From Achatina immaculata (taxonomy: Eukaryota; Mollusca; Gastropoda; Stylommatophora; Achatinidae), in the NCBI GenBank assembly GCA_009760885.1, contig CM019719.1, forward strand, positions 23,290,084 through 23,354,083: a stretch of DNA of 64,000 nt, in the 5' to 3' direction. Numbering within the stretch: position 1 is the stretch's first letter; each line of letters opens with the position of its first letter. The position numbers and the translations under genes are program-made. The notes under the pieces were generated by a model, which was not told the origin of the DNA, did no database searches, and saw only the letters and a list, made by a program, of their open reading frames with translations. Positions 31,756 to 42,334 of the stretch are shown here, piece by piece.

Positions 31756-32121
31756 TTATATCTTATCTTATATCTTATATCCTTCCCGTGCCGTTAAACG
31801 TCACATAGGGCTCGCAAAGTAGTTCGCCAATTTTTCCTGTCGTTGGCGAGTCTTTCAACCTCATCAAAGGATTTTATACCTGTTAATTTGGCCTCTCTTA
31901 ATAATGTCCTCTTCAGAGTTTCACGCGGTCTGCCTCTTTTCCTTTGGCTTGTTGTGTTCCACTTGATAGCTTGTTTTGGGATTCTCTGATCATTTCTTCT
32001 CATCAAGTGACCAACATATGCCCATCTCCTTTTCCTGATCACCCATGAGACTGGTTGTGGTTAAGTCATCTGTCTTATCTCTGCTTGTTCTTGAATTCGT
32101 TCCACTTGATGCCGAGTATTT
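31756..32121 (-). mobile_element. A-family RTE-like LINE 3' fragment inside the Penelope arm
   Basis: Exact 12-bp repeats TTTAAAGTCTCC at 31744-31755 and 32122-32133 define the insertion. The minus-strand frame 32042-31794 reads KRRWAYVGHLMRRNDQRIPK to GRPRETLKRTLL and ENDS-like RALCDV, the same C-terminus as 2931-3224. The tail is AAGATATAAGATAAGATATAA. 5'-truncated, as usual for target-primed insertion. Confidence 0.93.
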
Positions 32122-32294
32122 TTTAAAGTCTCCACGTTCTACTAAATCCATTCCTGACACACAACGCCGGACAAGCCACACCTTACAATTTACAGCTAAG
32201 TACTCTTTAGAAAAAAAAAATTTTTTTTAAAATAGCATTCATGTGAATCTATACTTTATCTCCTTTCTCTACTTCTTCGTCCTGTATGTTTTTG

Positions 32295-32321
32295 TATAAT
32301 TAAGGCTCACGCCGAAACGTC
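32295..32321 (+). ncRNA. Hammerhead-ribozyme-like motif in the right Penelope arm
   Basis: Plus strand TATAATTAAGGCTCACGCC then GAAACGTC, the inverted-arm counterpart of 30741-30767 with one change (TGATTA to TAATTA). Stem II, GAAA and GTC are unchanged. Confidence 0.45.
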
Positions 32322-32378
32322 ACAACTTTGTAATGGTTAAGTAATAAAGCTGCTCCTACCTTTTCCTGTTTTATACAT

Positions 32379-32840
32379 TATAGCAAGGAATGAGAGAGTA
32401 GACACTCTATCCAAAACTGGCAGTGAAACGAAACAACGCAGCTGCCAAATCACGTACAAAGAGGCCAAGACATTAAAAAAAAAAAAGTTCAGACAGCAGT
32501 GGGCAAAGAGGCTGAATATAGACTGGGCTCTTGATCCTGATCCAATCTATCGGCCACAGAGACACCAACAGGCCACCTCAGACCACTGAGCCACCTGCAC
32601 CGACTCAAGATCTCTCACATGGACGCGTGCCCATATGGGGGGACGGAGCACGTGCTCCAAGAGTACTCAACGACCACTGACCTACGAAACCAGATCTGAC
32701 CACAGAGGGTGGACCTGAAGAAGAAGCTTTTGATCTGCCGTGAGTACCTGGAGAGAACTGTGGGCTTCATCTTGGCGACCTGGCTTTCGATTTATTATGA
32801 CCCAGCACTTGAACACAGAAGAAGACTGCTCAAACCCGTG
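32379..32840 (+). pseudogene. RNase H LINE, 3' part of an interrupted copy
   Basis: Continues ARNERVDTLSKTGS, then, across frame changes, a histidine/cysteine region (HMDACPYGGTEHVLQE) and the terminal LRNQI..QRVDLKKKLL and YLERTVGFILATWLSI. This matches the general C-terminal layout C-CG-TEHVLQ-C then WP...L.RT..F known from RNase-H-bearing LINEs. An A run at 32473-32486 breaks the frame. A 27-bp minisatellite starts right at its end. Confidence 0.7.
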
Positions 32841-32844
32841 ACTG

Positions 32845-33440
32845 GTCCCAGACTGTTCACACCCCGTGACTGGTCCCAGACTGTTCACACCCCGTGACTG
32901 GTCCCAGACTGTTCACACCGGTGACTGTTCACACCCCGTGACTGGTCCCAGACTGTTCACATCCGTGACTGGTCCCAGACCGTTCACATCCGTGACTGGT
33001 CCCAGACCGTTCACATCCGTGACATGTCCCAGACCGTTCACATCCGTGACTGGTCCCAGACCGTTCACATCCGTGACTTGTCCCAGACCGTTCACATCCG
33101 TGACTGGTCCCAGACCGTTCACATCCATGACTGGTCCCAGACCGTTCACATCCGTGACTGATGACAGACTGTTCACACCCCTGTCTAGTCCAAGACTGTT
33201 CACATCCGTGACTGATGACAGACTGTTCACATCCGTGACTGATGACAGACTGTTCACACCCCTGTCTAGTCCAAGACTGTTCACATCCGTGACTGATGAC
33301 AGACTGTTCACATCCGTGACTGATGACAGACTGTTCACATCCGTGACTGATGACAGACTGTTCACATCCGTGACTGATTATAGACTGTTCACATCCGTGA
33401 CTGATTATAGACTGTTCACATCCATGATTGGTCTCAGACT
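32845..33440. repeat. 27-bp minisatellite at the LINE 3' end
   Basis: About 22 units of CAGACCGTTCACATCCGTGA plus CTGGTCC, with a second type (CTGATGACAGACTGTTCAC) further right. Frames on both strands (TGPRPFTSV and NGLGPVTDV repeats) stay open because the unit is nine codons. No other gene evidence. Confidence 0.93.
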
Positions 33441-33839
33441 GACATGATATACATACACGAAAAACTCTTCAAATAAACGCATGGTCAATGTTTCTGCTAG
33501 GATCACACAGAAAAAGAAAGAAACAATAAAAGTTGCCTTGTCTTGCCTCCTTCCTCGTATCCCTGTCAGTTGTGAGGGGACAAACATAAGCCTTGATACA
33601 ATCTATGCCCCGTGACATTTGCCTGCCCCAGCGGTGCGACTGTTCGGGATTTCACATTTTTCTCTAGGCCATTACAGAATTTGAGGTAGGGTTGCCAACA
33701 CCTGCCCTTGTTGCCTTTGTTTTCCTAGGGAAACCCAAGGTACCCCTTTTTTGACCCGGGGGGGGGGGGGGGGGAGATAAATTGACCCCGGATCCAGTCG
33801 GTCCTGAAAAAAAAAATTCGCTCCTATGATTGGCAGGCA
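33441..33839. other. Stretch without recognised genes; poly-G tract
   Basis: A run of about 18 G lies at 33757-33774 next to GACCC and CAGTCGG sequence. Otherwise nothing recognised. Confidence 0.5.
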
Positions 33840-34028
33840 AGTGCACCAATCACAACACCACCACAACAGCACCACCACAGCACCATCACAACAGCACCAC
33901 AGCACAACCACAACACCACCACAGCACCACCACAACACCACCACAGCACCACCACAACACCACCACAACACTACCACAGCACCATCACAACACCACCACA
34001 ACACCACCACAACACCACCACAGCACCT
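33840..34028. repeat. CAC/CAA low-complexity repeat
   Basis: Imperfect CACCACAACAC repeats giving His/Thr-rich frames on plus and Trp/Val-rich frames on minus. Not coding. Confidence 0.93.
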
Positions 34029-34624
34029 ACTCTTGATAGGTCTCGATGATTTGCTTCATATAATGGGATATCTGTGTATAATACATGTATCGCTTCATCT
34101 CTTTCACGGAAGAAGAAATAAAATTAAGGATTTCAAAGACCTCATGATATCTGTAATTATTTCCTCGTTATTGTTACTGCCTTGTTATCACTGTCTGGTT
34201 GTTATCAATGTCTCGTTGTTATCAATGTCTCGTTTTTATCAATGTCTCGTTGTTATCAATGTCTCGTTGTTCAAGAAACCCTCTGCGGAAATTTGTCTCT
34301 GACAGGGACAAAAAGAAAGGTTCCAAATGATCTGGAAAGACAAGAAGAGCTGGGAGAAATGAGGGGACTCCCGGCATACCACAACATCAAAACACCTGCC
34401 TTGTTAACAATGGAAAGGTAGCCCCTAGCTTCTCTGTGTGGGTATGTCTAAAGGAGAGGAGGCGAGAGATAGAAAGAGGGTGCTGTGAAAGACAGGAAGA
34501 GTGGCTGAAGAAACATGTGAATAATTAAAGCGACAGACGGCCTGACACACAAGCCGCAGGCTTACACCTGTCCCGTAGTGAAATTCTTTCTGTGTCATTC
34601 ATGAAGTTGTGACCTTGACCCTGG

Positions 34625-35035
34625 CGAGTATCAGGGTGTTTATACGTTTGTGCTGTGTTTGTTTCCTGGGTTTGTACGTTTGCGGTGTGTTTGTTTCCTG
34701 GGTTTGTTCGTTTGCGCTGTGTTTGTTTCCTGGGTTTGTACGTTTGCGGTGTGTTTGTTTCCTGGGTTTGTACGTTTGTGCTGTGTTTGTTTCCTGAGTT
34801 TTTACGTGTGTCCACATGGTTGTTTCCTGTGTTTGTGCGTGTGCGTTGTTTATGTTTCCTGGGTTTGTACATGTGCGAGTTTGTTTCTTTTTGGGGTTGT
34901 ACATGCGAATTGTGTTTATTTCTTAGGTTTGTACTAGTAGTTTATGTTTATTTCCTGGGTTTGTACGTGTGCGCTGTATATGTTTTCTGGGTTTGTACGT
35001 GTGTGTTGTATGTTTCCTGGGTTTGTACGTCGTAG
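34625..35035. repeat. 32-bp minisatellite in copy 1
   Basis: Units of TGTGTTTGTTTCCTGGGTTT then GTACGTTTGCGG, diverging to the right (ACGTGTGCG). Minus-strand Gln/Thr/Asn-rich and plus-strand Cys/Phe-rich frames are readings of the repeat. Repeated at 36045-36455. Confidence 0.9.
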
Positions 35036-35092
35036 AATCTGTCCAAGAGCCAGGCACAAAGACTGACAAGGAAATGAAGGTCGCCTGAGACG

Positions 35093-35345
35093 ACATTCAG
35101 AATGTGATGTTACTAGACGTACGGCATGTACAGAATGTGAAGTTACTGGACGTATATTACGGCATGTACAGAATGTGATGTTACTGGACGTATATTACGG
35201 CATGTACAGATTGTGAAGTTATTGGACGTATATTACGGCATGTACAGAATGTGATGTTACTGGACGTATGTTACGGCATGTACAGAATGTGAAGTTACTG
35301 GACTTATATTAGGGCACGTACAGAATGTGAAGTTACTGGACGTAT
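35093..35345. repeat. 38-bp minisatellite in copy 1
   Basis: Six or seven units of ACGGCATGTACAGAATGTGA then AGTTACTGGACGTATATT. Repeated at 36513-36765. Confidence 0.9.
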
Positions 35346-35349
35346 TTTA

Positions 35350-35520
35350 GTAACACGTCAGCACACAATAGAGTCGGCCGCACTCCTGGCTGTCATTTCT
35401 TCCACCAATCTAGGCCCTAAGTACTAGGTGACTGGGACATTTCCAGTCGCAATCGAACTACTGACCTTCTCCATGAGGGACGTGTGCACTAACCACTTCA
35501 CTGCTAAAATTAAGAGCAAC
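35350..35520 (-). mobile_element. Decayed SINE-V, copy 1
   Basis: Minus strand: AGTGAAGTGGTTAGTGCACA then CATGGAGAAGGTCAGTAGTTCGATTGCG (B box region), later AGTGCGGCCGACTC and GTGTGCTGACGTGTTAC, in SINE-V order. Repeated at 36770-36940. Confidence 0.6.
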
Positions 35521-36044
35521 ATGACAGATAAAAACATGAAAGATGAAGGATTTCAAAGACCTCATGATATCTGTAATTATTTCCTCGTTATTGTTACTGC
35601 CTTGTTATCACTGTCTGGTTGTTATCAATGTCTCGTTGTTATCAATGTCTCGTTTTTATCAATGTCTCGTTGTTATCAATGTCTCGTTGTTCAAGAAACC
35701 CTCTGCGGAAATTTGTCTCTGACAGGGACAAAAAGAAAGGTTCCAAATGATCTGGAAAGACAAGAAGAGCTGGGAGAAATGAGGGGACTCCCGGCATACC
35801 ACAACATCAAAACACCTGCCTTGTTAACAATGGAAAGGTAGCCCCTAGCTTCTCTGTGTGGGTATGTCTAAAGGAGAGGAGGCGAGAGATAGAAAGAGGG
35901 TGCTGTGAAAGACAGGAAGAGTGGCTGAAGAAACATGTGAATAATTAAAGCGACAGACGGCCTGACACACAAGCCGCAGGCTTACACCTGTCCCGTAGTG
36001 AAATTCTTTCTGTGTCATTCATGAAGTTGTGACCTTGACCCTGG

Positions 36045-36455
36045 CGAGTATCAGGGTGTTTATACGTTTGTGCTGTGTTTGTTTCCTGGGTTTGTACGTT
36101 TGCGGTGTGTTTGTTTCCTGGGTTTGTTCGTTTGCGCTGTGTTTGTTTCCTGGGTTTGTACGTTTGCGGTGTGTTTGTTTCCTGGGTTTGTACGTTTGTG
36201 CTGTGTTTGTTTCCTGAGTTTTTACGTGTGTCCACATGGTTGTTTCCTGTGTTTGTGCGTGTGCGTTGTTTATGTTTCCTGGGTTTGTACATGTGCGAGT
36301 TTGTTTCTTTTTGGGGTTGTACATGCGAATTGTGTTTATTTCTTAGGTTTGTACTAGTAGTTTATGTTTATTTCCTGGGTTTGTACGTGTGCGCTGTATA
36401 TGTTTTCTGGGTTTGTACGTGTGTGTTGTATGTTTCCTGGGTTTGTACGTCGTAG
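36045..36455. repeat. 32-bp minisatellite in copy 2
   Basis: Copy of 34625-35035. Confidence 0.9.
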
Positions 36456-36512
36456 AATCTGTCCAAGAGCCAGGCACAAAGACTGACAAGGAAATGAAGG
36501 TCGCCTGAGACG

Positions 36513-36765
36513 ACATTCAGAATGTGATGTTACTAGACGTACGGCATGTACAGAATGTGAAGTTACTGGACGTATATTACGGCATGTACAGAATGTGATG
36601 TTACTGGACGTATATTACGGCATGTACAGATTGTGAAGTTATTGGACGTATATTACGGCATGTACAGAATGTGATGTTACTGGACGTATGTTACGGCATG
36701 TACAGAATGTGAAGTTACTGGACTTATATTAGGGCACGTACAGAATGTGAAGTTACTGGACGTAT
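36513..36765. repeat. 38-bp minisatellite in copy 2
   Basis: Copy of 35093-35345. Confidence 0.9.
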
Positions 36766-36769
36766 TTTA

Positions 36770-36940
36770 GTAACACGTCAGCACACAATAGAGTCGGCCG
36801 CACTCCTGGCTGTCATTTCTTCCACCAATCTAGGCCCTAAGTACTAGGTGACTGGGACATTTCCAGTCGCAATCGAACTACTGACCTTCTCCATGAGGGA
36901 CGTGTGCACTAACCACTTCACTGCTAAAATTAAGAGCAAC
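36770..36940 (-). mobile_element. Decayed SINE-V, copy 2
   Basis: Copy of 35350-35520. Confidence 0.6.
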
Positions 36941-36970
36941 ATGACAGATAAAAACATGAAAGATGAAGGA

Positions 36971-37726
36971 TTAAGCACTCGTTGCGTCCGTCTTTCTCAC
37001 AAGAAAGACACCAGAAAGCTGAGTGTTTAATTGTTCATCTGTTTTTCGTGTTTTCATCTGCTGTGTTGTTTTTGTTTGTGATTCTGGAAAAAGGCTTTTG
37101 CCGAAATATTAGATTGTTGTATGTTCTTCATTTATACGTGCTCATCCTGTTTTCTATCTTTCTTGCTTCAGTTCACTTTCCTCACTCTTTCTTTCTTTCT
37201 GTAAAACTGAACCATGCTCATATATCTTCCTTTATATATCCATACTTTTCATACTAGAAGCAGTTTTACCGCAGTCATTTCCCTTGTTCCAAGACCGCAT
37301 TTAAAGGTGAGTTTGTATGCCATGAATGAGTAGCTGAGTTGGCTCAGTGGTAGTGAATTACTTGATGAATAAATGCTGTGTTAGTGAATTACTGATTGAG
37401 TATCTGCAGTATGGAAGAATTACTGGGTGGGTGGCTGTAGCGCTAGTGAATGACCGAGTGAGTAAATGCTGTGAGAACAGAAGATTGCTCAAGTAACTAT
37501 TCAAGCGAGAACAAGCAGGTATGGCACTGTGATCAAGTCCAGTCAACCGTAACTGCCCAAAACACATCTTAGTTACAGACCGGCGCACTGCCTCAGGCTA
37601 GAGTAACGGGGCAGAACTGGGAGCAGCTCCTAGAGTAGTGGAGCCGGCCAAGAAAACTGCTTTTTGAACACACACTAAACCATGCTGAGACCCCATTTTC
37701 TGTTCCATACGATGACCGTGTTTCAA
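36971..37726. other. Stretch with a possible Penelope-like end
   Basis: At 37080-37290 the order TTCTGGAAAAAGGCTTTTGCC then GAAATATT, followed by ACTAGAAGCAGTTTTACCGC, loosely parallels the Penelope end (AAGGCTCACGCCGAAACGTC, later ATCACAGCTTTACTGCGGTG). Similarity is low. The rest, to the 45-bp array, is unrecognised. Confidence 0.3.
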
Positions 37727-38271
37727 ACTGGGTAGATTAGAACCGAGGATCTACACAGAAAGAAGAGGCAAACTGGTTAGATTAGAACCGAGGATCTACA
37801 CAGAAAGAAGAGGCAAACTGGGTAGATTAGAACCGAGGATCTACACAGAAAGAAGAGGCAAACTGGGTAGATTAGAACCGAGGATCTACACAGAAAGAAG
37901 AGGCAAACTGGGTAGATTAGAACCGAGGATCTACACAGAAAGAAGAGGCAAACTGGGTAGATTAGAACCGAGGATCTACACAGAAAGAAGAGGCAAACTG
38001 GGTAGATTAGAACCGAGGATCTACACAGAAAGAGGAGGCAAACTGGGTAGATTAGAACCGAGGATCTACACAGAAAGAAGAGGCAAACTGGGTAGATTAG
38101 AACCGAGGATCTACACAGAAAGAGGAGGCAAACTGGGTAGATTAGAACCGAGGATCTACACAGAAAGAGGAGGCAAACTGGGTAGATTAGAACCGAGGAT
38201 CTACACAGAAAGAGGAGGCAAACTGGGTAGATTAGAACCGAGGATCTACACAGAAAGAGGAGGCAAACTGG
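37727..38271. repeat. 45-bp satellite
   Basis: Twelve nearly identical units of AACTGGGTAGATTAGAACCG then AGGATCTACACAGAAAGAAG and AGGCA. The right-hand units carry AGAGGAGGCA instead of AGAAGAGGCA. High similarity means recent expansion. Confidence 0.96.
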
Positions 38272-39030
38272 GAAGTCAAGTACAATGTTAGATTTAGAAG
38301 TGAAGAGACGTCAGGGTGAGATGAGTATCAAGTCGTAAAGAAGATATACTATGTGGGAAGTCAAGTACAATGTTAGATTTAGAAGTGAAGAGACGTCAGG
38401 GTGAGATGAGTATCAAGTCGTAAAGAAGATATACTATGTGGGAAGTCAAGTACAATGTTAGATTTAGAAGTGAAGAGACGTCAGGGTGAGATGAGTATCA
38501 AGTCGTAAAGAAGATATACTATGTGGGAAGTCAAGTACAATGTTAGATTTAGAAGTGAAGAGACGTCAGGGTGAGATGAGTATCAAGTCGTAAAGAAGAT
38601 ATACTATGTGGGAAGTCAAGTACAATGTTAGATTTAAAGTTAAGAGATGTCAGGGTGAGATGAGTATCAAGTCGTAAAGAAGATATACTATGTGGGAAGT
38701 CAAGTACAATGTTAGATTTAAAGTTAAGAGATGTCAGATTGAGATGTGTATCAAGTCGTAAAGAAGATATACTATGTGGGAAGTCAAGTACAATGTTAGA
38801 CTTAAAGTTAAGAGATGTCAGGTTGAGATGTGTATCAAGACTTAAAGAAGATATACTACATGGGAAGTCAAGTACAATGTTAGACTTAAAGTTAAGAGAT
38901 GTCAGATTGAGATGTGTATCAAGTCGTAAAGAAGATATACTATGTGGGAAGTCAAGTACAATGTTAGACTTAAAGTTAAGAGATGTCTGGTTGAGATGTG
39001 TATCAAGACGTAAAGAAGATATACTACATG
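38272..39030. repeat. 85-bp satellite
   Basis: About nine units starting GGGAAGTCAAGTACAATGTT and ending AAAGAAGATATACTATGT. It begins where the 45-bp array ends (AACTGGGAAGTCAAG). Left units have AGATTTAGAAGTGAAGAGAC, right units AGACTTAAAGTTAAGAGATG, so variants are ordered. Confidence 0.95.
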
Positions 39031-39588
39031 GGAAGTATCAAGACGTAAAGAAGATATACTACATGGGAAGTATCAAGACGTAAAGAAGATATACTACGTG
39101 GGAAGTATCAAGACGTAAAGAAGATATACTACGTGGGAAGTATCAAGACGTAAAGAAGATATACTACATGGGAAGTATCAAGACGTAAAGAAGATATACT
39201 ACGTGGGAAGTATCAAGACGTAAAGAAGATATACTACGTGGGAAGTATCAAGACGTAAAGAAGATATACTACGTGGGAAGTATCAAGACGTAAAGAAGAT
39301 ATACTACATGGGAAGTATCAAGACGTAAAGAAGATATACTACGTGGGAAGTATCAAGACGTAAAGAAGATATACTACGTGGGAAGTATCAAGACGTAAAG
39401 AAGATATACTACGTGGAAGTATCAAGACGTAAAGAAGATATACTACGTGGGAAGTATCAAGACGTAAAGAAGATATACTACGTGGGAAGTATCAAGACGT
39501 AAAGATGATATACTACGTGGGAAGTATCAAGACGTAAAGATGATATACTACGTGGGAAGTATCAAGACGTAAAGATGATATACTACGT
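39031..39588. repeat. 35-bp satellite derived from the 85-bp unit
   Basis: About 16 units of GGGAAGTATCAAGACGTAAA then GAAGATATACTACGT. This equals the first 7 and last 28 bp of the 85-bp unit, with the middle 50 bp removed. Last units have AAAGATGATATAC. Confidence 0.95.
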
Positions 39589-39969
39589 GTCACGAGAACT
39601 AAACGCACTCAGACCAAACTTTCAGTCTATTGGGGGGAGGGGGGTTACTCTGTGTCTTATATACGAGGGTAAGTCACAAAGTAACCGCAAATCAAGGGAC
39701 GTAACTATTGAGAAAATATCTTATGGAAATCAAATTTTATTCTACAGCTGTACACATTCTTTCCTATAAAGTTAATCTGCGCTTGTCTACAGTAAATCTT
39801 TGAATACAGAACAAACTGCAGTTAATGTGTGAGAATTAGTAAATGGTCATACCTCTTCTTCTCCATCATCATCATCATCTTCTTCTTCTTCTTCTTTTTC
39901 TTCTTTCTCCTACCTCTCTCCCTAAGATTCCCTGACATCTCTAAGATTCCTCATTCTCTCACACACTCT
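39589..39969. other. Stretch without recognised genes
   Basis: Contains a TCATCATC and TTCTTCTTC run at about 39865-39908 and nothing else recognisable. Confidence 0.45.
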
Positions 39970-40078
39970 CTGAGTATGTGGGAAGCATGAAAGATGGAGT
40001 GATAAAGGGCAGAATGTAAGACAGGCCAGCGTGGCCAATTCTTCACCCTTTTAAAATAAAGATCATTCATTCGTTAAT
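39970..40078 (+). repeat. Dispersed repeat F copy
   Basis: GTATGTGGGAAGCATGAAAG, GGAGTGATAAAGGGCAGAAT, CCAATTCTTCACCCTTTT, AATAAAGATCATTCATTCG. Same blocks as 16141-16277. Confidence 0.75.
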
Positions 40079-42134
40079 TCTCTCTCGTGTACACGCATAT
40101 AAGCAACATCTAACACAAAGATAACAGCCTCCACTTGTTTATTTTCCCGTCTACAGTTTCATGTTTCATTTACTAAAAAAAAATAAAATGTGTATTATAC
40201 AGGACGAATGTTACGAGTAAACACGCACGTGCTCACGCACGAAATAAACGTCTGTAATGGAGAAATGTTGTTTACGTGACCCAGAAACAGCTGAACCTAA
40301 AACAGATGAAGAACTGTTTATTTTCGACATCAAAGGTGAAGTGAAGTTCAGTAGTTCGTTGTACCAAAACACGGTCCCCAGATTACCATACAAAATGGCT
40401 ACCTATCCAACGAATGAAATCATAAATCATACACCGAATAAAAATCAACATTTTCTCATCAAATTCAGTCCCTGTGTAAGAATTTGTGGGCTTGGAATGT
40501 GAAATGTCAGAGTGATTATTCACAGAAAATTTCGTGTCTTGAAATGTGTCTTGGATGAACGCAGAGATCTTGCGTATCTCAGTGCAACAGACGACACTTC
40601 TGAAGATTATTTTCCACCCAAAACGTTCGGGCACGTAATTCTGCTGATCTTTTCGGCATGTTTCTGTTGCATTTTAATTAACTGCGAGATCAGTAAAAAA
40701 AAAATTACCGATATTTGGTTTATTTGTTCCCCACAAGTACGATACTGACACTTGTAAGATACTAAATGCATACTAAATATGGATGTAACAGTAAAACTGC
40801 ATTCATTAAACAAGGAATGGAGATATGTGTAGTCTGTGGTCAGATCTGCCAACTATTCTGTACTTAAGAGAAAGCTCCACTAAACAACAGCAGGGGTAGA
40901 AGATATTGGACTCTTCCATGGTGGAGCCAGATGAAAAGTCGCCAGTTCAGAAAATCGCCAGGAATCGCCGGCTCGTGTTCTTGTGTATTTTTGACACTTT
41001 TCTGTGTGTTTTTTTTGTTTTGTTTTTTTGAATCGGGCAGATACCAAGTGTTGGAAGTTTCTGCCAAGTCACATTACCCTCGTGTATGTTGTAGCTAGTA
41101 AGCATGTTCTTGTTGGATCAGATCTTGCTTGTTAAGATTGTGAAGTTGGAAGAACGGTTGTGGTTTTATTGGAATTGGTGAATTCCTTCTAGTATTAGTG
41201 TTGACGAATAAATCAGAGAAATTGTGAACTGAGCAAATAAAATAAAGTTCAGAAGAATATGAATGATGCAAAAGTAAGTACATAAAGGGTGTTTTTAAGT
41301 TTGGCACATGAAAGATGTTTAATTTCTCTCTCTAATTTATTAAAACAGCCTAAAGGGGGGAGGCAAAACAAAGGGGTGAGGGGGGAGGCAAGATAAAGAA
41401 GGGCCACAAACTAAAATCACATCTCAGCCCTCCACCCCACCCCCACTCCACCACCCCCTGAGCAGCGAGCTTGTTTGAAATCCTATTTTATTTGCCCCCA
41501 TATGTTTTAGTTCAGTGATTATATTTCAAGAGGTCTTTAAAAAATGTGTCATGGTTCACTTGTTCGGTGCTTATACTCGCATGTTTCTTTAGTACTACTG
41601 TGGGAAACCTCCTATCTCACTAGCTGTAATGCTGTTTTGTCCGTATTCAGCCTTCATTTATCCGTATTTGCCTTTCATTTGCCCGCATTTTCCGTTCATT
41701 TGCCTGTATTTAGCATTCATCTATTATGATGACCCAGTGAACTTAAATGCGTCACTGTGTTATTTTTTTTTTCGGCTTGTTTATATTGCCTTATTAATCT
41801 ACAATGAGGCGTTTAGGATTACTATAGTGAGAGCGTTGTTGGAAGCTAGATTATTTTAAACTCTCTTGAACGCCCAGAATAGACACTGCGTCATATCCGA
41901 GTCACACATGTCGTCCGTGAGATTTGATAACACAGATTTTCGTGTGCTATGGGTTGTTTGCTGCGATTAGAGACTCAAAATTAAACATGATCTAAATATA
42001 TCTCACAGCTCACAGAAGTCTGATGAAGAGTGTTTTAAATAGTTCTTTGTGGTCTTAGATTAATGTACCGGATTTTTATAGCATTTGTGGGCAAAGACCT
42101 AGTATTTGAGGTCAGTGAGTTAGCGGGCGGTGGC
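40079..42134. other. 2-kb stretch without recognised genes
   Basis: Least repetitive part of the window. A plus frame at 40257-40502 (81 codons, MEKCCLRDPETAEPKTDEEL at its start) has no known motif. G- and C-rich tracts lie at 41357-41460, and four loose ~20-bp repeats (CATTTRCCTGTATTT) at 41643-41723. A divergent host exon cannot be excluded. Confidence 0.4.
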
Positions 42135-42250
42135 ACATAGCTGACGAGGTCCGGGTTCAAGAAACATAGTTGACTAAAACCCTGTTCTACCTCCATGGTG
42201 ACCAGGAAGGGCTGGTCCAGTGGCTAGGAACCCAAGTCCTAGAAATGCTC
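42135..42250 (-). repeat. Possible diverged R313 fragment
   Basis: CATAGTTGACTAAAACCCTG then TTCTACCTCCATGGTGACC parallels CATAGCTGACCAAGACCCTG then CCCCACCTCTCCGTGGTACC of the copy at 53263-53575. Confidence 0.45.
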
Positions 42251-42334
42251 TTAGTCGAAGTCGAATGTTTTAGGCTTGTCTGAAACTGCGACGTGTCGAA
42301 TCATTGCCTTTTTCAGGGCAGAGAAGAAGATTGA

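Larger units (their letters stand above)
30616..32378 (-). mobile_element. Penelope-like element, two inverted 3' ends head to head
   Basis: Flanked by an exact 18-bp target-site duplication (30598-30615 and 32379-32396). The centre encodes a GIY-YIG nuclease on the minus strand. The outer arms, 30684-31167 and 31467-32378 (less an inserted LINE), are near-identical inverted copies of the end of the nuclease gene plus its 3' untranslated region. The left end has a further ~68 bp (30616-30683), also seen at 11105-11180. The reverse-transcriptase part is absent. Partial inverted copies at the 5' end are known for Penelope-like elements. Confidence 0.88.
34131..35550. repeat. 1,420-bp tandem duplication, copy 1
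   Basis: Directly repeated at 35551-36970. AAGGATT is present at both outer junctions and in the middle (from 34126, 35546 and 36966). I found no difference between the copies. Contents: GTTATCAATGTCTC repeats, a 32-bp and a 38-bp minisatellite and a decayed SINE-V. Confidence 0.95.
35551..36970. repeat. 1,420-bp tandem duplication, copy 2
   Basis: Counterpart of 34131-35550, with both minisatellites and the SINE-V relic shifted by exactly 1,420. Identity this high means a very recent event or an assembly duplicate. Confidence 0.95.

Noticed and set aside
32866..33447. 193-codon frame (TGPRPFTSV repeats) and 150-codon antisense frame
   Set aside because: A 27-bp array gives open frames on both strands. 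No independent evidence for a gene.
34525..36455. Gln/Thr/Asn-rich and Cys/Phe-rich frames of 95-126 codons in both duplication copies
   Set aside because: Readings of a 32-bp minisatellite that are identical because the whole segment is duplicated.
37358..37588. 76-codon minus frame as a gene
   Set aside because: No motif. It overlaps a degenerate 30-40-bp periodic region (GTGAATTACTGATTGAG type).
40257..40502. 81-codon frame as a host gene
   Set aside because: Length is within chance for this AT-rich DNA, and no motif or neighbouring exon supports it.
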